DNA of 45,288 bases, from positions 1 through 45,288 of the forward strand of contig CANNNN010000001.1 in assembly GCA_947506075.1 (NCBI GenBank), given 5' to 3'. A model generated the notes under the pieces. That model worked only from the letters and a program-made list of their open reading frames with translations. It was not told where the DNA came from and searched no databases. The position numbers and the translations under genes were made by a program. The DNA is from Methylococcaceae bacterium (GTDB lineage Bacteria; Pseudomonadota; Gammaproteobacteria; Methylococcales; Methylomonadaceae). Positions 9,614-17,944 of the stretch are shown here, piece after piece (the stretch's first letter is position 1; the number at the start of each line of letters is the position of its first letter).

Positions 9614-10291
9614 ATGACAAAAAAAATACTGGTTATTGATGACGACCCGATGTTGCGTAGCCTGTTCAAACTGGTTCTCAGCGATGCCGGTTATAGCGTG
9701 CAAGAAGCAGCGGATGGCGCGCAAGGCGTCTCATTGGCAAAAGCCGAGCGTCCCGACTTGATTTTTCTTGATCTTAACATGACCGACATGGACGGCATCG
9801 AAACCTTCCACCGCCTGAAGGCTATCGACGACACCCTCAATATCTATATCGCATCCGCCTTTAGCCACAAATACACCGAGCAGCTTAAGTCTATCCAGGA
9901 TCAGGGCTTAAAATTCCAGCTGGTCAATAAGCCGCTGCTGCCCTCGCAAATCAGATTACTTGCCAGTGCCGTCAACACATCCCCTGAATCGAACAAGCTA
10001 TTTCTGACCCTTTATATCGTGTCCCTGGATCCCGAATCCAAACTCTTGGTTCAGCAACTTACTACACTGCTTGCGGCGACCTACCCGCCGGGAAACTGGA
10101 AACTGGACATCGTGGAAGTTCTGGAGATGCCCGAAAAAGCCTTAGCAAAGAATGTATTCGCCACGCCCATGCTGGTGCGTGACCAGCCGCTACCGGTATT
10201 GCGTTTAATGGGCAATCTGTCCAAATTTCCGGAAATCATGGCTACCCTGACGACCCAGAAAAATAATGCTGCTGATACGCTTATTATCTGA
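9614..10291 (+). CDS. Response regulator with KaiB-like output domain (REC-KaiB), second copy
   Basis: The 225-residue protein is a paralogue of the preceding gene with the same two-domain layout. The receiver (4-120) has D9-D11, D53 (LIFLDLNM) and K106; Ser81 replaces the Thr81 of copy one. The KaiB-like domain (128-210) has LTLYIVSL, IVEVLEMPEKAL and ATPMLVRDQPLPVLRLMGNL. The strongest conservation between the copies is in the KaiB signature and the first receiver strand, with divergence in the linker. Seventy bases separate it from copy one, and its stop lies just before the GGDEF-EAL gene, suggesting one transcript. Two copies may let one kinase drive two partners; that is inference. Confidence 0.9.
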   Translation: MTKKILVIDDDPMLRSLFKLVLSDAGYSVQEAADGAQGVSLAKAERPDLIFLDLNMTDMDGIETFHRLKAIDDTLNIYIASAFSHKYTEQLKSIQDQGLKFQLVNKPLLPSQIRLLASAVNTSPESNKLFLTLYIVSLDPESKLLVQQLTTLLAATYPPGNWKLDIVEVLEMPEKALAKNVFATPMLVRDQPLPVLRLMGNLSKFPEIMATLTTQKNNAADTLII

Positions 10292-10313
10292 CGGCTTGCC
10301 CCCTACCAATCAA

Positions 10314-12287
10314 ATGACAGCGGCATTAACCAACCTCGACCTGATTCTTGAAACCATAACCGACGGTATATTGGTGGTGGATGACCAGGGCACTGTCCTG
10401 TTCTCGAACAACAGCGCCGAGCAGATTTTTGATCGCAAACTACTAAACACTAAACTTGCCATCCCTATCAGTCCCAGCAGTGTTCCCCAGGAAATCAACC
10501 TGATCCGCCGCTCCGGCCTGGGTTGGGCGGAGTTTCGCTCGACACCGATTGAGTGGGAAAACCAGCAAGCCTATGTCATCGGCATACGCGATATTACCGA
10601 ACGCAAACTCAGCGACGAGCGCCTGCTACAGGCTGCTACGGTGTTTGAAAGCACGCGCGAGGGCGTGATGATTACGGATCTGAAAAGATGCATAACCCGA
10701 GTAAACCGCGCGTTTACCGACATCACCAGCTATACGGAAGCCGAGGCCATCGGCAAATCGGCCAGCCTGCTGAGTTCCGGCCGACATGATGCAGCCTTCT
10801 ACGCCGAAATGTGGTCCAGCATCGCGCTAACCGGTCATTGGCAGGGCGAAATATGGAACAGACGCAAATGCGGCGAGGTCTATCCAGAACTGCTCAGCAT
10901 CAGTGCGGTCATCAATAAAGCCGGTGAACTGACCCATTATGTCGGGGTTTTTGCGGATATTTCTCAACTTAAGGCCACCGAATCACGACTGGATTTTCTG
11001 GCTCATCACGACCCACTGACCAGTCTGCCCAATCGCTTATTGCTGCTGTCACGACTGGATCATGCGATTGAAATCTCATTGCGTGATAACAAAATGCTGG
11101 CGCTGCTAATGATCGACCTGGACCGCTTCAAGGACGTGAATGACAGCTTCGGCCATCTGGCCGGCGATGAACTGTTACAACTGGTCGGACAGCAGCTAAA
11201 GTCACGCCTGCGCAGCATAGATACGGTTTGCCGCCTGGGTGGCGACGAATTTACCGTACTGCTTGAAGACATTAGCCAACCGGAAGATGCGGCCCGAGTA
11301 GCCAACGAGATCATTAACGCGATCTCCGAACCCTGGCTGCTGCTAAGCGGCAAGGAAGTACGCATCGGTGCCAGCATCGGCATCAGCCTGTTTCCTGACC
11401 ATGGCACGACCCCGGTGGAGTTGCTGCAACAGGCCGATACCGCACTTTATCAGGCCAAGGCCGAAGGACGAGGCCGCTTTAAATATTTTTCCGAAGAACT
11501 GACCCGTTCCGCACGCGCACGCATGGAACTTGAAGTGCGCTTGCGCCGGGCGATAACTCATGGCGAGCTGCGGACTTACTATCAACCACAGGTGGATGTG
11601 CATAGCGGCCGCATTGTCGGGGCCGAGGCCCTGATCCGCTGGCAGGATCCCGTGCATGGACTGATTCCGCCGTTACGCTTCATTGCGTTGGCCGAAGAAA
11701 CAGGGCTGATTACCCCTATCGGCAACTGGATACTGAATGAAACCTGCCGCCAGGGTAAAATCTGGCTAGACGCAGGTCTGCCACCCTTGTCGTTGGCGGT
11801 GAATATTTCACCCAATCAGTTTATGAACAGCAACCTGGAAGAAATCATCACCGGGATTCTGGCCGAGACAGGTTTCCCTGCCGAGCGCCTGGAACTGGAA
11901 CTTACCGAGAGCGCGCTAATGCAGCGCGAAGCGGAGGCCATAGAGATACTGAACCGCCTCAATGCGCTGGGCGTAAGACTTGCGCTCGACGATTTTGGCA
12001 AGGGCTATTCTTCGCTGGCTTACCTGAAACTGTTTCCGCTGCATGCGCTGAAAATAGACAAGAGCTTTATCGATGATATCCCGCACCATCAGGATGACAT
12101 GGAAATAACCGCAGCGATCATCGCGATGGCGCACACCTTGCGCCTCAAGGTGCTAGCCGAGGGTGTAGAGACCCAGGCTCAGCTCGAATTTCTGCAAACA
12201 CAAGGCTGCGATTTATATCAGGGCTATATATCCAGTCCGCCGGTGCCGGCTGAGCAATTTGAGAAACTGCTGCGGGCTCAGGGCTAG
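10314..12287 (+). CDS. PAS-PAS-GGDEF-EAL cyclic-di-GMP turnover protein
   Basis: This soluble protein has two PAS domains (about 1-105 and 105-225), a diguanylate cyclase domain and an EAL phosphodiesterase domain. The cyclase motif is intact (RLGGDEF). An RSID I-site lies five residues upstream, suggesting product inhibition. The EAL side keeps AEALIRW, the Glu of LELELTES, DDFGKGYSS and the Lys of ALKIDKSF, so both activities could be present. An in-frame ATG at 10266 would overlap the upstream regulator by 26 bases. I prefer the ATG at 10314, which begins right before the PAS fold; neither has a clear ribosome site. As the last gene of the KaiB-regulator locus, it is the likely effector linking that relay to c-di-GMP. 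Confidence 0.92.
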   Translation: MTAALTNLDLILETITDGILVVDDQGTVLFSNNSAEQIFDRKLLNTKLAIPISPSSVPQEINLIRRSGLGWAEFRSTPIEWENQQAYVIGIRDITERKLSDERLLQAATVFESTREGVMITDLKRCITRVNRAFTDITSYTEAEAIGKSASLLSSGRHDAAFYAEMWSSIALTGHWQGEIWNRRKCGEVYPELLSISAVINKAGELTHYVGVFADISQLKATESRLDFLAHHDPLTSLPNRLLLLSRLDHAIEISLRDNKMLALLMIDLDRFKDVNDSFGHLAGDELLQLVGQQLKSRLRSIDTVCRLGGDEFTVLLEDISQPEDAARVANEIINAISEPWLLLSGKEVRIGASIGISLFPDHGTTPVELLQQADTALYQAKAEGRGRFKYFSEELTRSARARMELEVRLRRAITHGELRTYYQPQVDVHSGRIVGAEALIRWQDPVHGLIPPLRFIALAEETGLITPIGNWILNETCRQGKIWLDAGLPPLSLAVNISPNQFMNSNLEEIITGILAETGFPAERLELELTESALMQREAEAIEILNRLNALGVRLALDDFGKGYSSLAYLKLFPLHALKIDKSFIDDIPHHQDDMEITAAIIAMAHTLRLKVLAEGVETQAQLEFLQTQGCDLYQGYISSPPVPAEQFEKLLRAQG

Positions 12288-12323
12288 CTCCCCAGTACCA
12301 GCTTCGCGAGCCGGGGAACTAGC
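12283..12323. repeat. R1-type inverted repeat between convergent genes
   Basis: GCTAGCTCCCC (12283-12293) pairs with GGGGAACTAGC (12313-12323) with one mismatch, around a loop containing CAGCTTCGCGAGCC. The left arm includes the stop codon of the GGDEF-EAL gene. It lies between converging genes and could act as a bidirectional terminator, but it has no T-run. The loop and right arm resemble the R1 copy at 13447-13517. Confidence 0.55.
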
Positions 12324-12346
12324 GGAGTATCGCATCCCCTTCAGAG

Positions 12347-13273
12347 CTAACGAATGCTGCTCAACACGCCATGCCAGAACGGCAGGGTGATCAGACTGAT
12401 GAGAGTGGTTACCGTTACCGCCATCGCGTACAACGAACTATCCAAGCGGTAGCGATCGCAAAAAACGATACCCAGCACCATGCTCGGCATCGCCAGATCC
12501 AGCACTGCCGCTGCCCTGTAATCGTTAGCCAAGGGCAGAAATCCTACCAAGCCCAGCGCAAACAGCGGCATCAACGCCATTTTTATGATGATAACCGGTA
12601 TCACATACGGGACATTCCTGACTGACACCGCCTGCCAGCTTAACGCGAGTCCCAATGAAAACAGCATCAGCGGCACAACGGCTGCGGACATTTTTTGCAA
12701 CACGCCCAACAACCAATCCGGGGCAACAATACCGTAAAGGTTTAATACTACCGCAAGCGCTGCCGCCCAGAAGGGTGGCGCATTAAAGAACAGCCAGACC
12801 GATCTTGATTTTTCTGCAGCCTCTACACCGTAGTTCCGCGCAACCATGACACCAATCGTAAACAAGAACGGCGTAACGGCAAACAGGTCCATTTGTATAA
12901 CCACCGACCTGGCCCAACTGCCAAATGCCTGCTCCAAAACCGGTAAACCCAGATAAGTCACATTCGGGAAAGCTGCGGCCAGTATCATCGCGCCCATGCG
13001 TCGTTTTTCAAACTTGAAGACCGTGCCCACCGCCCACAGGCAAAGCATCGCAAACGCAATGCAACTGATGCCCAGCAAGGTATACTGAAATGAATGCCAG
13101 CCGATATCCGCCGTCCACAAGACATCAAGAACCAGGGCGGGCAGCAGTAAATAATAGACCACCGTGGTCAAAACCTGTCGCGTTTGCTCGGCCGAAAGAC
13201 CGGCCGGTTTGGCATATCGCCAACCTGCGCCACAGGCCATTAACAAGGTCATTTGTATTAATATTGAATTCAT
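12347..13273 (-). CDS. AEC family transporter (auxin efflux carrier-like permease)
   Basis: The 308-residue protein is almost entirely hydrophobic, with about ten predicted membrane segments. It has the AEC family split: an N-terminal half ending at NVTYLGLPVLEQAFG and a C-terminal half with PLMLFSLGLALS and LDLAMPSMVLGI. The family includes bacterial carriers for malate, malonate and other carboxylates; the substrate cannot be read here. The frame is open to 13420, but the upstream 49 residues are charged and unlike the family. MNSILIQMTLLMACG at 13273 gives a natural first membrane helix. It converges on the signalling locus and diverges from pyrF. Confidence 0.85.
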   Translation of the reverse strand: MNSILIQMTLLMACGAGWRYAKPAGLSAEQTRQVLTTVVYYLLLPALVLDVLWTADIGWHSFQYTLLGISCIAFAMLCLWAVGTVFKFEKRRMGAMILAAAFPNVTYLGLPVLEQAFGSWARSVVIQMDLFAVTPFLFTIGVMVARNYGVEAAEKSRSVWLFFNAPPFWAAALAVVLNLYGIVAPDWLLGVLQKMSAAVVPLMLFSLGLALSWQAVSVRNVPYVIPVIIIKMALMPLFALGLVGFLPLANDYRAAAVLDLAMPSMVLGIVFCDRYRLDSSLYAMAVTVTTLISLITLPFWHGVLSSIR

Positions 13274-13446
13274 CAGCGATGATCTATTGTGGCGATAATG
13301 AATTTTAACATTCACCATCAAATCAAGTTCCGGTAATATATGTCGACTTATTATCAGAGAGCGGAACAGTGCATTTATTTTCAAAGCCTTGCCAACCTGG
13401 TTTTTGCGACTAATAGTCAAGCTACGGCTAGCAAAATCAAGCGACG

Positions 13447-13517
13447 AAGCTCCAGCTTCGCGAGCCTGGAAACTGAAGCTTCAAAACCGAATCCCCAAGC
13501 TGGAGCTTAGGAACTAG
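13447..13517. repeat. R1 dispersed repeat, inverted pair
   Basis: AAGCTCCAGCTT (13447-13458) and its exact reverse complement (13497-13508) form a 12-bp stem; each arm is itself close to palindromic. The right side continues as AGGAACTAGC, like the copy at 12313-12323. It sits just upstream of pyrF, in the 263-base gap between divergent genes. Confidence 0.6.
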
Positions 13518-13536
13518 CAAACCTTAAACCTTAACC

Positions 13537-14265
13537 ATGACCAAATCATTTATCTCAACCAAACCCATCCCCGTTCGTGAACGCTTAATGATGGCCCTGG
13601 ATGTACCCAGCATAGCCGAGGCCCAGGCTTTGGTCGAGGAACTTGGCGATTCGGTGATTTTTTACAAAGTCGGCATGGAACTGTTTATGTCGGGCGATTA
13701 CTTCGGTTTTATTGAATGGCTAAAACAACGCAATAAAAAAATCTTTGTCGATCTTAAGTTTTTTGACGTCCCCGCCACCGTGGGCAGAGCCATTAAAGCC
13801 TTGAGCAGCAAGGGTGTCGACTTTGCGACGATACACGGCAACGACGCGATTATGGAAGCCGCAGCCAAAGAAAAAGGCAAGCTTAAAGTATTGGCGGTAA
13901 CCGCCTTAACCAGCCTGGATCGAGGTGACCTTGATGATCTTGGCTTTGCCTGCGATGTCCGCGAACTGGTTTTATCACGCGCAAAACGCGCACTGCAAAT
14001 CGGCTGCGACGGCATTGTTTCCTCCGGGCTTGAAGTCGCGATGCTTAGAGAGGAACTTGATCATAAGCTGCTAGTCATCACCCCCGGCATTCGACCGGTA
14101 GACAACCGTGAAGAAGACGATCAGAAACGGGTGGTCAGTGTAGAAATGGCTTTCCAGAATGGCGCCGATTATATCGTCGTCGGCAGACCAATACGCGATG
14201 CTGAAAACCGCAAAGCCATGGCAGAAAAGATTCAGGGACAAATTCTTGCACAGTTTCAGCCCTAA
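13537..14265 (+). CDS. pyrF: Orotidine 5'-phosphate decarboxylase
   Basis: The enzyme decarboxylates OMP to UMP, the last step of de novo pyrimidine synthesis. The 242-residue TIM barrel has the catalytic DxKxxD array VDLKFFDVPAT (D72, K74, D77), the substrate-binding ALDVPS near the start, and the C-terminal phosphate-binding segment IVVGRPIRDA. The length is normal. It stands alone on the plus strand with R1 repeats upstream and an R3 element downstream. Confidence 0.95.
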   Translation: MTKSFISTKPIPVRERLMMALDVPSIAEAQALVEELGDSVIFYKVGMELFMSGDYFGFIEWLKQRNKKIFVDLKFFDVPATVGRAIKALSSKGVDFATIHGNDAIMEAAAKEKGKLKVLAVTALTSLDRGDLDDLGFACDVRELVLSRAKRALQIGCDGIVSSGLEVAMLREELDHKLLVITPGIRPVDNREEDDQKRVVSVEMAFQNGADYIVVGRPIRDAENRKAMAEKIQGQILAQFQP

Positions 14266-14287
14266 CTACTTGCTTTGATATTTTATT

Positions 14288-14406
14288 GCCACAGATTCAC
14301 CGATTATAAAATGAACGAAGCGTGACGAAGTTTGCCATTACTTAAAGCTAGTAATCAACATTTGAATCAACAAAAACAGCCATTTTATACTCTGCAAATC
14401 TGTGGC
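14288..14406. repeat. R3 dispersed foldback element, copy 1
   Basis: Outer arms GCCACAGATT (14288-14297) and AATCTGTGGC (14397-14406) are perfect complements. Inner arms TATAAAATG (14305-14313) and CATTTTATA (14381-14389) are also perfect. The 119-base element fills most of the pyrF-14458 gap. Related elements occur at 20632-20706, 21557-21636 and 44592-44835. Confidence 0.7.
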
Positions 14407-14457
14407 TTTCTATTCTTATTTTTACTACTGAGTAGCCACCTCCAGCCTTAAATCTAT

Positions 14458-15186
14458 ATGGAATTTGATCTCGCCTTTACCACGTCTGCCCTGGTCGCCT
14501 TTACGATGGGCCTGTTCAGCAGCATGCACTGCATTGGCATGTGCGGTTCCATTATCGGAACCCTAACTTTGAGCCTGAGCCCGGAAATTCGCAATAACAA
14601 ACAACGGCTAGTCCCCTTTGTATTTAGTTACAATTTCGGCCGCATTAGCAGTTACACGCTGGCAGGCGCTTTGGCCGGCGTCATTGAAACATTGATCACG
14701 ATGCCTATGGGCGAAATCAGCGGCCACAGACTGCTGCAATTATTGTCCGCTGTTGTGATGACCGGAGCCGGGCTCTATCTGGCCGGCTGGTTCCCCCGTT
14801 TTGCTTATATTGAAAAAATCGGCCTGAGTTTCTGGAAATTAATCGAACCCTGGGGTCGAAAACTGATCCCGGTGAAAAGTTACAGCCAGGCCTTTCTTTT
14901 TGGCATGGTCTGGGGGTGGCTACCGTGCGGACTGGTTTATTCGGCCTTGGCACTAGCCGCAACCGCAGGCGACATCAGCCGTAGCGCATTAACTATGCTG
15001 TTTTTTGGTTTGGGGACTTTACCCGCAGTGATGGGAGTCGGTATAATGACCGGCTTATTAACAAGGTTCTCCAGAATGCCGCATTTTAAACAGCTTATCG
15101 GCCTGTTCATGATTGCACTAGCCTTACTGGCCGCATTGCCCTGGCTTAACCCGATGGCGATCACTTCTCACTCAGCACTACATTAG
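14458..15186 (+). CDS. DsbD_2/TauE-SafE-like integral membrane protein
   Basis: The 242-residue protein has about six membrane segments. The first helix carries SSMHCIGMCGSIIGTL, the HCxGMCG signature of the family often annotated sulfite exporter TauE/SafE or DsbD_2 (UreH/CcdA-like). Many members sit in cytochrome oxidase maturation or metal loci, and the paired Cys/Met suggest thiol or copper chemistry. A second conserved segment is FGMVWGWLPCGLVYSAL. Its stop is eight bases before the sigma-54 activator, which has its own ribosome site, so the two are likely co-transcribed. The transported species is unknown. Confidence 0.8.
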   Translation: MEFDLAFTTSALVAFTMGLFSSMHCIGMCGSIIGTLTLSLSPEIRNNKQRLVPFVFSYNFGRISSYTLAGALAGVIETLITMPMGEISGHRLLQLLSAVVMTGAGLYLAGWFPRFAYIEKIGLSFWKLIEPWGRKLIPVKSYSQAFLFGMVWGWLPCGLVYSALALAATAGDISRSALTMLFFGLGTLPAVMGVGIMTGLLTRFSRMPHFKQLIGLFMIALALLAALPWLNPMAITSHSALH

Positions 15187-15194
15187 AGGGTTCT

Positions 15195-16160
15195 ATGGAT
15201 CATTTCAGCACTATCATTGGTCATTCTCCTGCCTTGGATTCCTTAATCCGTAGCGCCAAAATAGTTGCCGCAACCGATGTCACGGTATTAATCAAGGGTG
15301 AAACCGGCACCGGCAAGGAAATACTTGCCACCGCAATTCAGCAGGCCAGTTCACGTGCCAATAAGCCGTTTATTACCTTAAATTGTGCTGCCTTACCCGA
15401 AAGCCTAATCGAATCGGAATTGTTCGGTCATAAAAAAGGCTCGTTTACCGGGGCGAACACCGATAAGCAGGGTCTATTCCAGGCAGCCGATCACGGCACC
15501 TTGTTTCTTGATGAAATCAATTCCTTGCCGCTGTCAATTCAGGGAAAAATATTACGCTTTCTTGAATCCGGCGAATGCCTTGCTGTAGGCGGCATCAAGC
15601 CTTACAAGGTCGACATCCGTATTATTTCCGCAACCAATACCGACCTCAACCAACAAATCGAAGCCGGGCAGTTCAGATCAGATTTATATTTCCGCTTGAA
15701 TGTTGTGCCGTTAGAACTGCCGAATCTTTCAGATCGACCCGAAGACATAGTGTCGCTGATCAAGCACTTTTCGATGTTAACCGAACATACCCATGGGCTT
15801 ACTGCGCCAAAATTCAGCAAGGCCACTTTAAAAGTCCTGAAAGCCTACTCCTGGCCGGGCAATATACGTGAACTTCGTAATGTATGCGAAAGACTCGGTA
15901 TTTTATTAGCCGGCAGAATCATCGAACCGGAAAATCTACCGCTTGAATTTACCAGCAAACGCTGCACTACTGCAGCCGCAACAACTAAACTTATGCTGCC
16001 AGAGAAAGGCCTGGAACTGGATGCGATAGAAGCCGACCTGATTCTTCAGGCCCTGGACCGCACCAAAGGCAATCGCAGCAAGTCTGCCAGACTGTTGGGC
16101 ATCTCCCGAGACACCCTGCTCTACCGTATGCAAAAACACAATCTTGCAATGGCGTATTAA
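15195..16160 (+). CDS. Sigma-54-dependent transcriptional activator without a sensory domain
   Basis: The 321-residue protein consists of an AAA+ sigma-54 interaction domain (about 5-240) and a Fis-type helix-turn-helix at the C-terminus (KGNRSKSARLLGISRDTLLY). Motifs are Walker A GETGTGKE, the sigma-54 contact loop as GSFTGA (usual GAFTGA), Walker B GTLFLDEI, and the arginine region FRSDLYFRL. There is no receiver, GAF or PAS domain, so regulation must come from a partner or from abundance, as in PspF-like proteins. AGAGGG precedes the ATG by about five bases. Its target promoter is not evident next to the gene. Confidence 0.92.
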   Translation: MDHFSTIIGHSPALDSLIRSAKIVAATDVTVLIKGETGTGKEILATAIQQASSRANKPFITLNCAALPESLIESELFGHKKGSFTGANTDKQGLFQAADHGTLFLDEINSLPLSIQGKILRFLESGECLAVGGIKPYKVDIRIISATNTDLNQQIEAGQFRSDLYFRLNVVPLELPNLSDRPEDIVSLIKHFSMLTEHTHGLTAPKFSKATLKVLKAYSWPGNIRELRNVCERLGILLAGRIIEPENLPLEFTSKRCTTAAATTKLMLPEKGLELDAIEADLILQALDRTKGNRSKSARLLGISRDTLLYRMQKHNLAMAY

Positions 16161-16173
16161 AAAAGATGAAACA

Positions 16174-16197
16174 GGTCGCGGCTCACAACCCCGACCG
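16174..16197. repeat. R2 dispersed hairpin repeat between convergent genes
   Basis: GGTCGCGG and CCCCGACC pair imperfectly around a short loop. Close relatives stand at 33401-33425 and 44681-44707, and a fragment near 8632. It lies between the converging sigma-54 activator and PP2C genes, where it could block readthrough. Confidence 0.5.
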
Positions 16198-16241
16198 GAA
16201 CGCCTGGACCTAGAAAACATTTTTTTACCTATAGCGAGTCT

Positions 16242-16976
16242 TCATCGCCTTGTTATCCACTGCACGGTAACATTATCACTATTGCCGTGTGCGCGAAATA
16301 TCGCCAATCTTGCCAGCTTGTCCAGCTCAGTCTTACCGCTTGCTGGACTTGCCAACTGCAGCAGCTCGGCGGGTTTTGCATATTCCCAGAAACCATCGCT
16401 GCACAGCACAAAAGTCTCGCCTATTTCCATCGCAGGATACAGATTGATCTCCACCTGGTGGGCTTTCTGGATGTTGATACTGCGTGTTAACTGATTTTGC
16501 TCCGGATGCAGCGCCATCTGCTGCTCATTAATCCTACCTTCATTGACTAATTGTTGGGGAATGGAATGATCCTGAGTTCGCCACACAATCTGCTGAGGGT
16601 TCATCCTGTAGATCCTCGTATCGCCGCAATGAGCTGTCAATACCCGCTGCTGATCCAGGTAAAGTATTGCGCAGGTCGTGTGAGCCTCATGTCCCGACTT
16701 ATCGATCGCAAACAGCTGTTTCATTTCGTTGACAGCCGCCGCCATCCAGGCTGAAAGGTTATCAACTGGATTCTGCTCGAGCCGCTTGCCATAAGTGCCC
16801 GCAGTCTTTAGCAGGCCCTCACAAAAAAAACGCGATGCTTTTTCACCACCCTGATGACCGCCCAGACCATCGGCAACCACAAACAGCGCATAGCTATCGT
16901 TAATGATATGCGCCATACAGTCCTGATTAACCTCTCTATCACCCGCCTGAGTTAATTGATAAAATTCCAGCCCCAT
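16242..16976 (-). CDS. PP2C-family protein serine/threonine phosphatase
   Basis: The 244-residue single-domain PPM/PP2C phosphatase has the metal-binding motifs in order: REVNQD, VVADGLGGHQGGEKAS, LTAHCGDTRIYR, VLCSDGFWEY and the terminal DNVTVQWI. These phosphatases are Mn/Mg-dependent and reverse Ser/Thr phosphorylation by Hanks-type kinases. The gene lies 15 bases downstream of pdxJ and probably shares its transcript. The only kinase-like domain in the window (3450-8591) lacks the catalytic Asp, so its partner kinase is probably elsewhere. Confidence 0.92.
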   Translation of the reverse strand: MGLEFYQLTQAGDREVNQDCMAHIINDSYALFVVADGLGGHQGGEKASRFFCEGLLKTAGTYGKRLEQNPVDNLSAWMAAAVNEMKQLFAIDKSGHEAHTTCAILYLDQQRVLTAHCGDTRIYRMNPQQIVWRTQDHSIPQQLVNEGRINEQQMALHPEQNQLTRSINIQKAHQVEINLYPAMEIGETFVLCSDGFWEYAKPAELLQLASPASGKTELDKLARLAIFRAHGNSDNVTVQWITRR

Positions 16977-16991
16977 TTGACTTCCCTTAAA

Positions 16992-17804
16992 TCAAATACT
17001 CTGCTGCACAAATTCGCCGGGAGCGGATTTGCATTTATCCTCAGGGTGCCGGGCAGGATAGCCCTGCATGAATCTGGCCTGGCGCATGATTTGCTTCAAA
17101 TCCCTGACCGATTGAGCTAGTCCTGAAAATACCGCTTGCGCGATGATCGCATGACCGATATTAAGCTCCACTATCTCCGGTATCGCACAGATGGCTTCGA
17201 CATTATAATAATTCAAGCCATGCCCGGCATTAACCTGCAATCCGGCGCTGTGCGCATAAACAGCCGCCTGCCGGATCCTCGCCAACTCCTCGGCGCGCTG
17301 CTGCGGATTGCCAGCCTCAGCATAACAGCCGGTGTGCAATTCGACCACCGGCGCACCTGCCTTTACCGCCGCATCAATCTGCCGCTGATCGGGATCAATA
17401 AACAGCGACACCTCTACACCGGCCGCAGCCAATTGCTCACACGCCTGCTGCACGCGCTGCAGGTTACCGGCTACGTCAAGTCCGCCTTCGGTAGTCAGTT
17501 CTTCGCGCTTTTCCGGCACCAGGCAACAGGCATAGGGCTGCACTTTTAGCGCAATGCCTATCATCTGGTCGGTTACCGCCATTTCCAGATTCAGCCGGGT
17601 ATGCAACAGCTCTTTTAATAAATAGATGTCCCTATCCTGGATATGCCGACGGTCTTCCCGCAAATGCGCGGTAATACCGTCGGCGCCAGACTGCTCGGCA
17701 ACAAGCGCAGCCTGGATAGGCTCAGGGTAAAGGGTGCCTCTGGCCTGCCTCAAGGTAGCGACGTGATCGATATTAACGCCTAATAGAATTGGGGATTTAT
17801 GCAT
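16992..17804 (-). CDS. pdxJ: Pyridoxine 5'-phosphate synthase
   Basis: PdxJ condenses 3-amino-1-hydroxyacetone phosphate with 1-deoxyxylulose 5-phosphate in the last ring-closing step of DXP-dependent vitamin B6 synthesis. Family signatures are LLGVNIDHVATLRQARG, ITAHLREDRRHI, NLEMAVT, CLVPEKREELTTEGGLD, ELHTGCYAEA and NAGHGLNYYNV. ATG at 17804 gives the standard N-terminus; a GTG at 17843 and an ATG at 17825 are further in-frame options. The C-terminus carries about 24 extra residues beyond the E. coli end. It follows recO after a 140-base gap, as in many gammaproteobacteria. Confidence 0.94.
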   Translation of the reverse strand: MHKSPILLGVNIDHVATLRQARGTLYPEPIQAALVAEQSGADGITAHLREDRRHIQDRDIYLLKELLHTRLNLEMAVTDQMIGIALKVQPYACCLVPEKREELTTEGGLDVAGNLQRVQQACEQLAAAGVEVSLFIDPDQRQIDAAVKAGAPVVELHTGCYAEAGNPQQRAEELARIRQAAVYAHSAGLQVNAGHGLNYYNVEAICAIPEIVELNIGHAIIAQAVFSGLAQSVRDLKQIMRQARFMQGYPARHPEDKCKSAPGEFVQQSI

Positions 17805-17944
17805 TTGAAGTATTTGAGATTTCATAAGGAAAACGGCTGACACGGATAAAGCAAAAAACGGTTTGAAAACTTAGAAACAAAGGCGCGCACGGCAAGCCCT
17901 ACAGACCATTCCTTTTTCGTGTATTTCGTGGAAAAATTGGTTTT

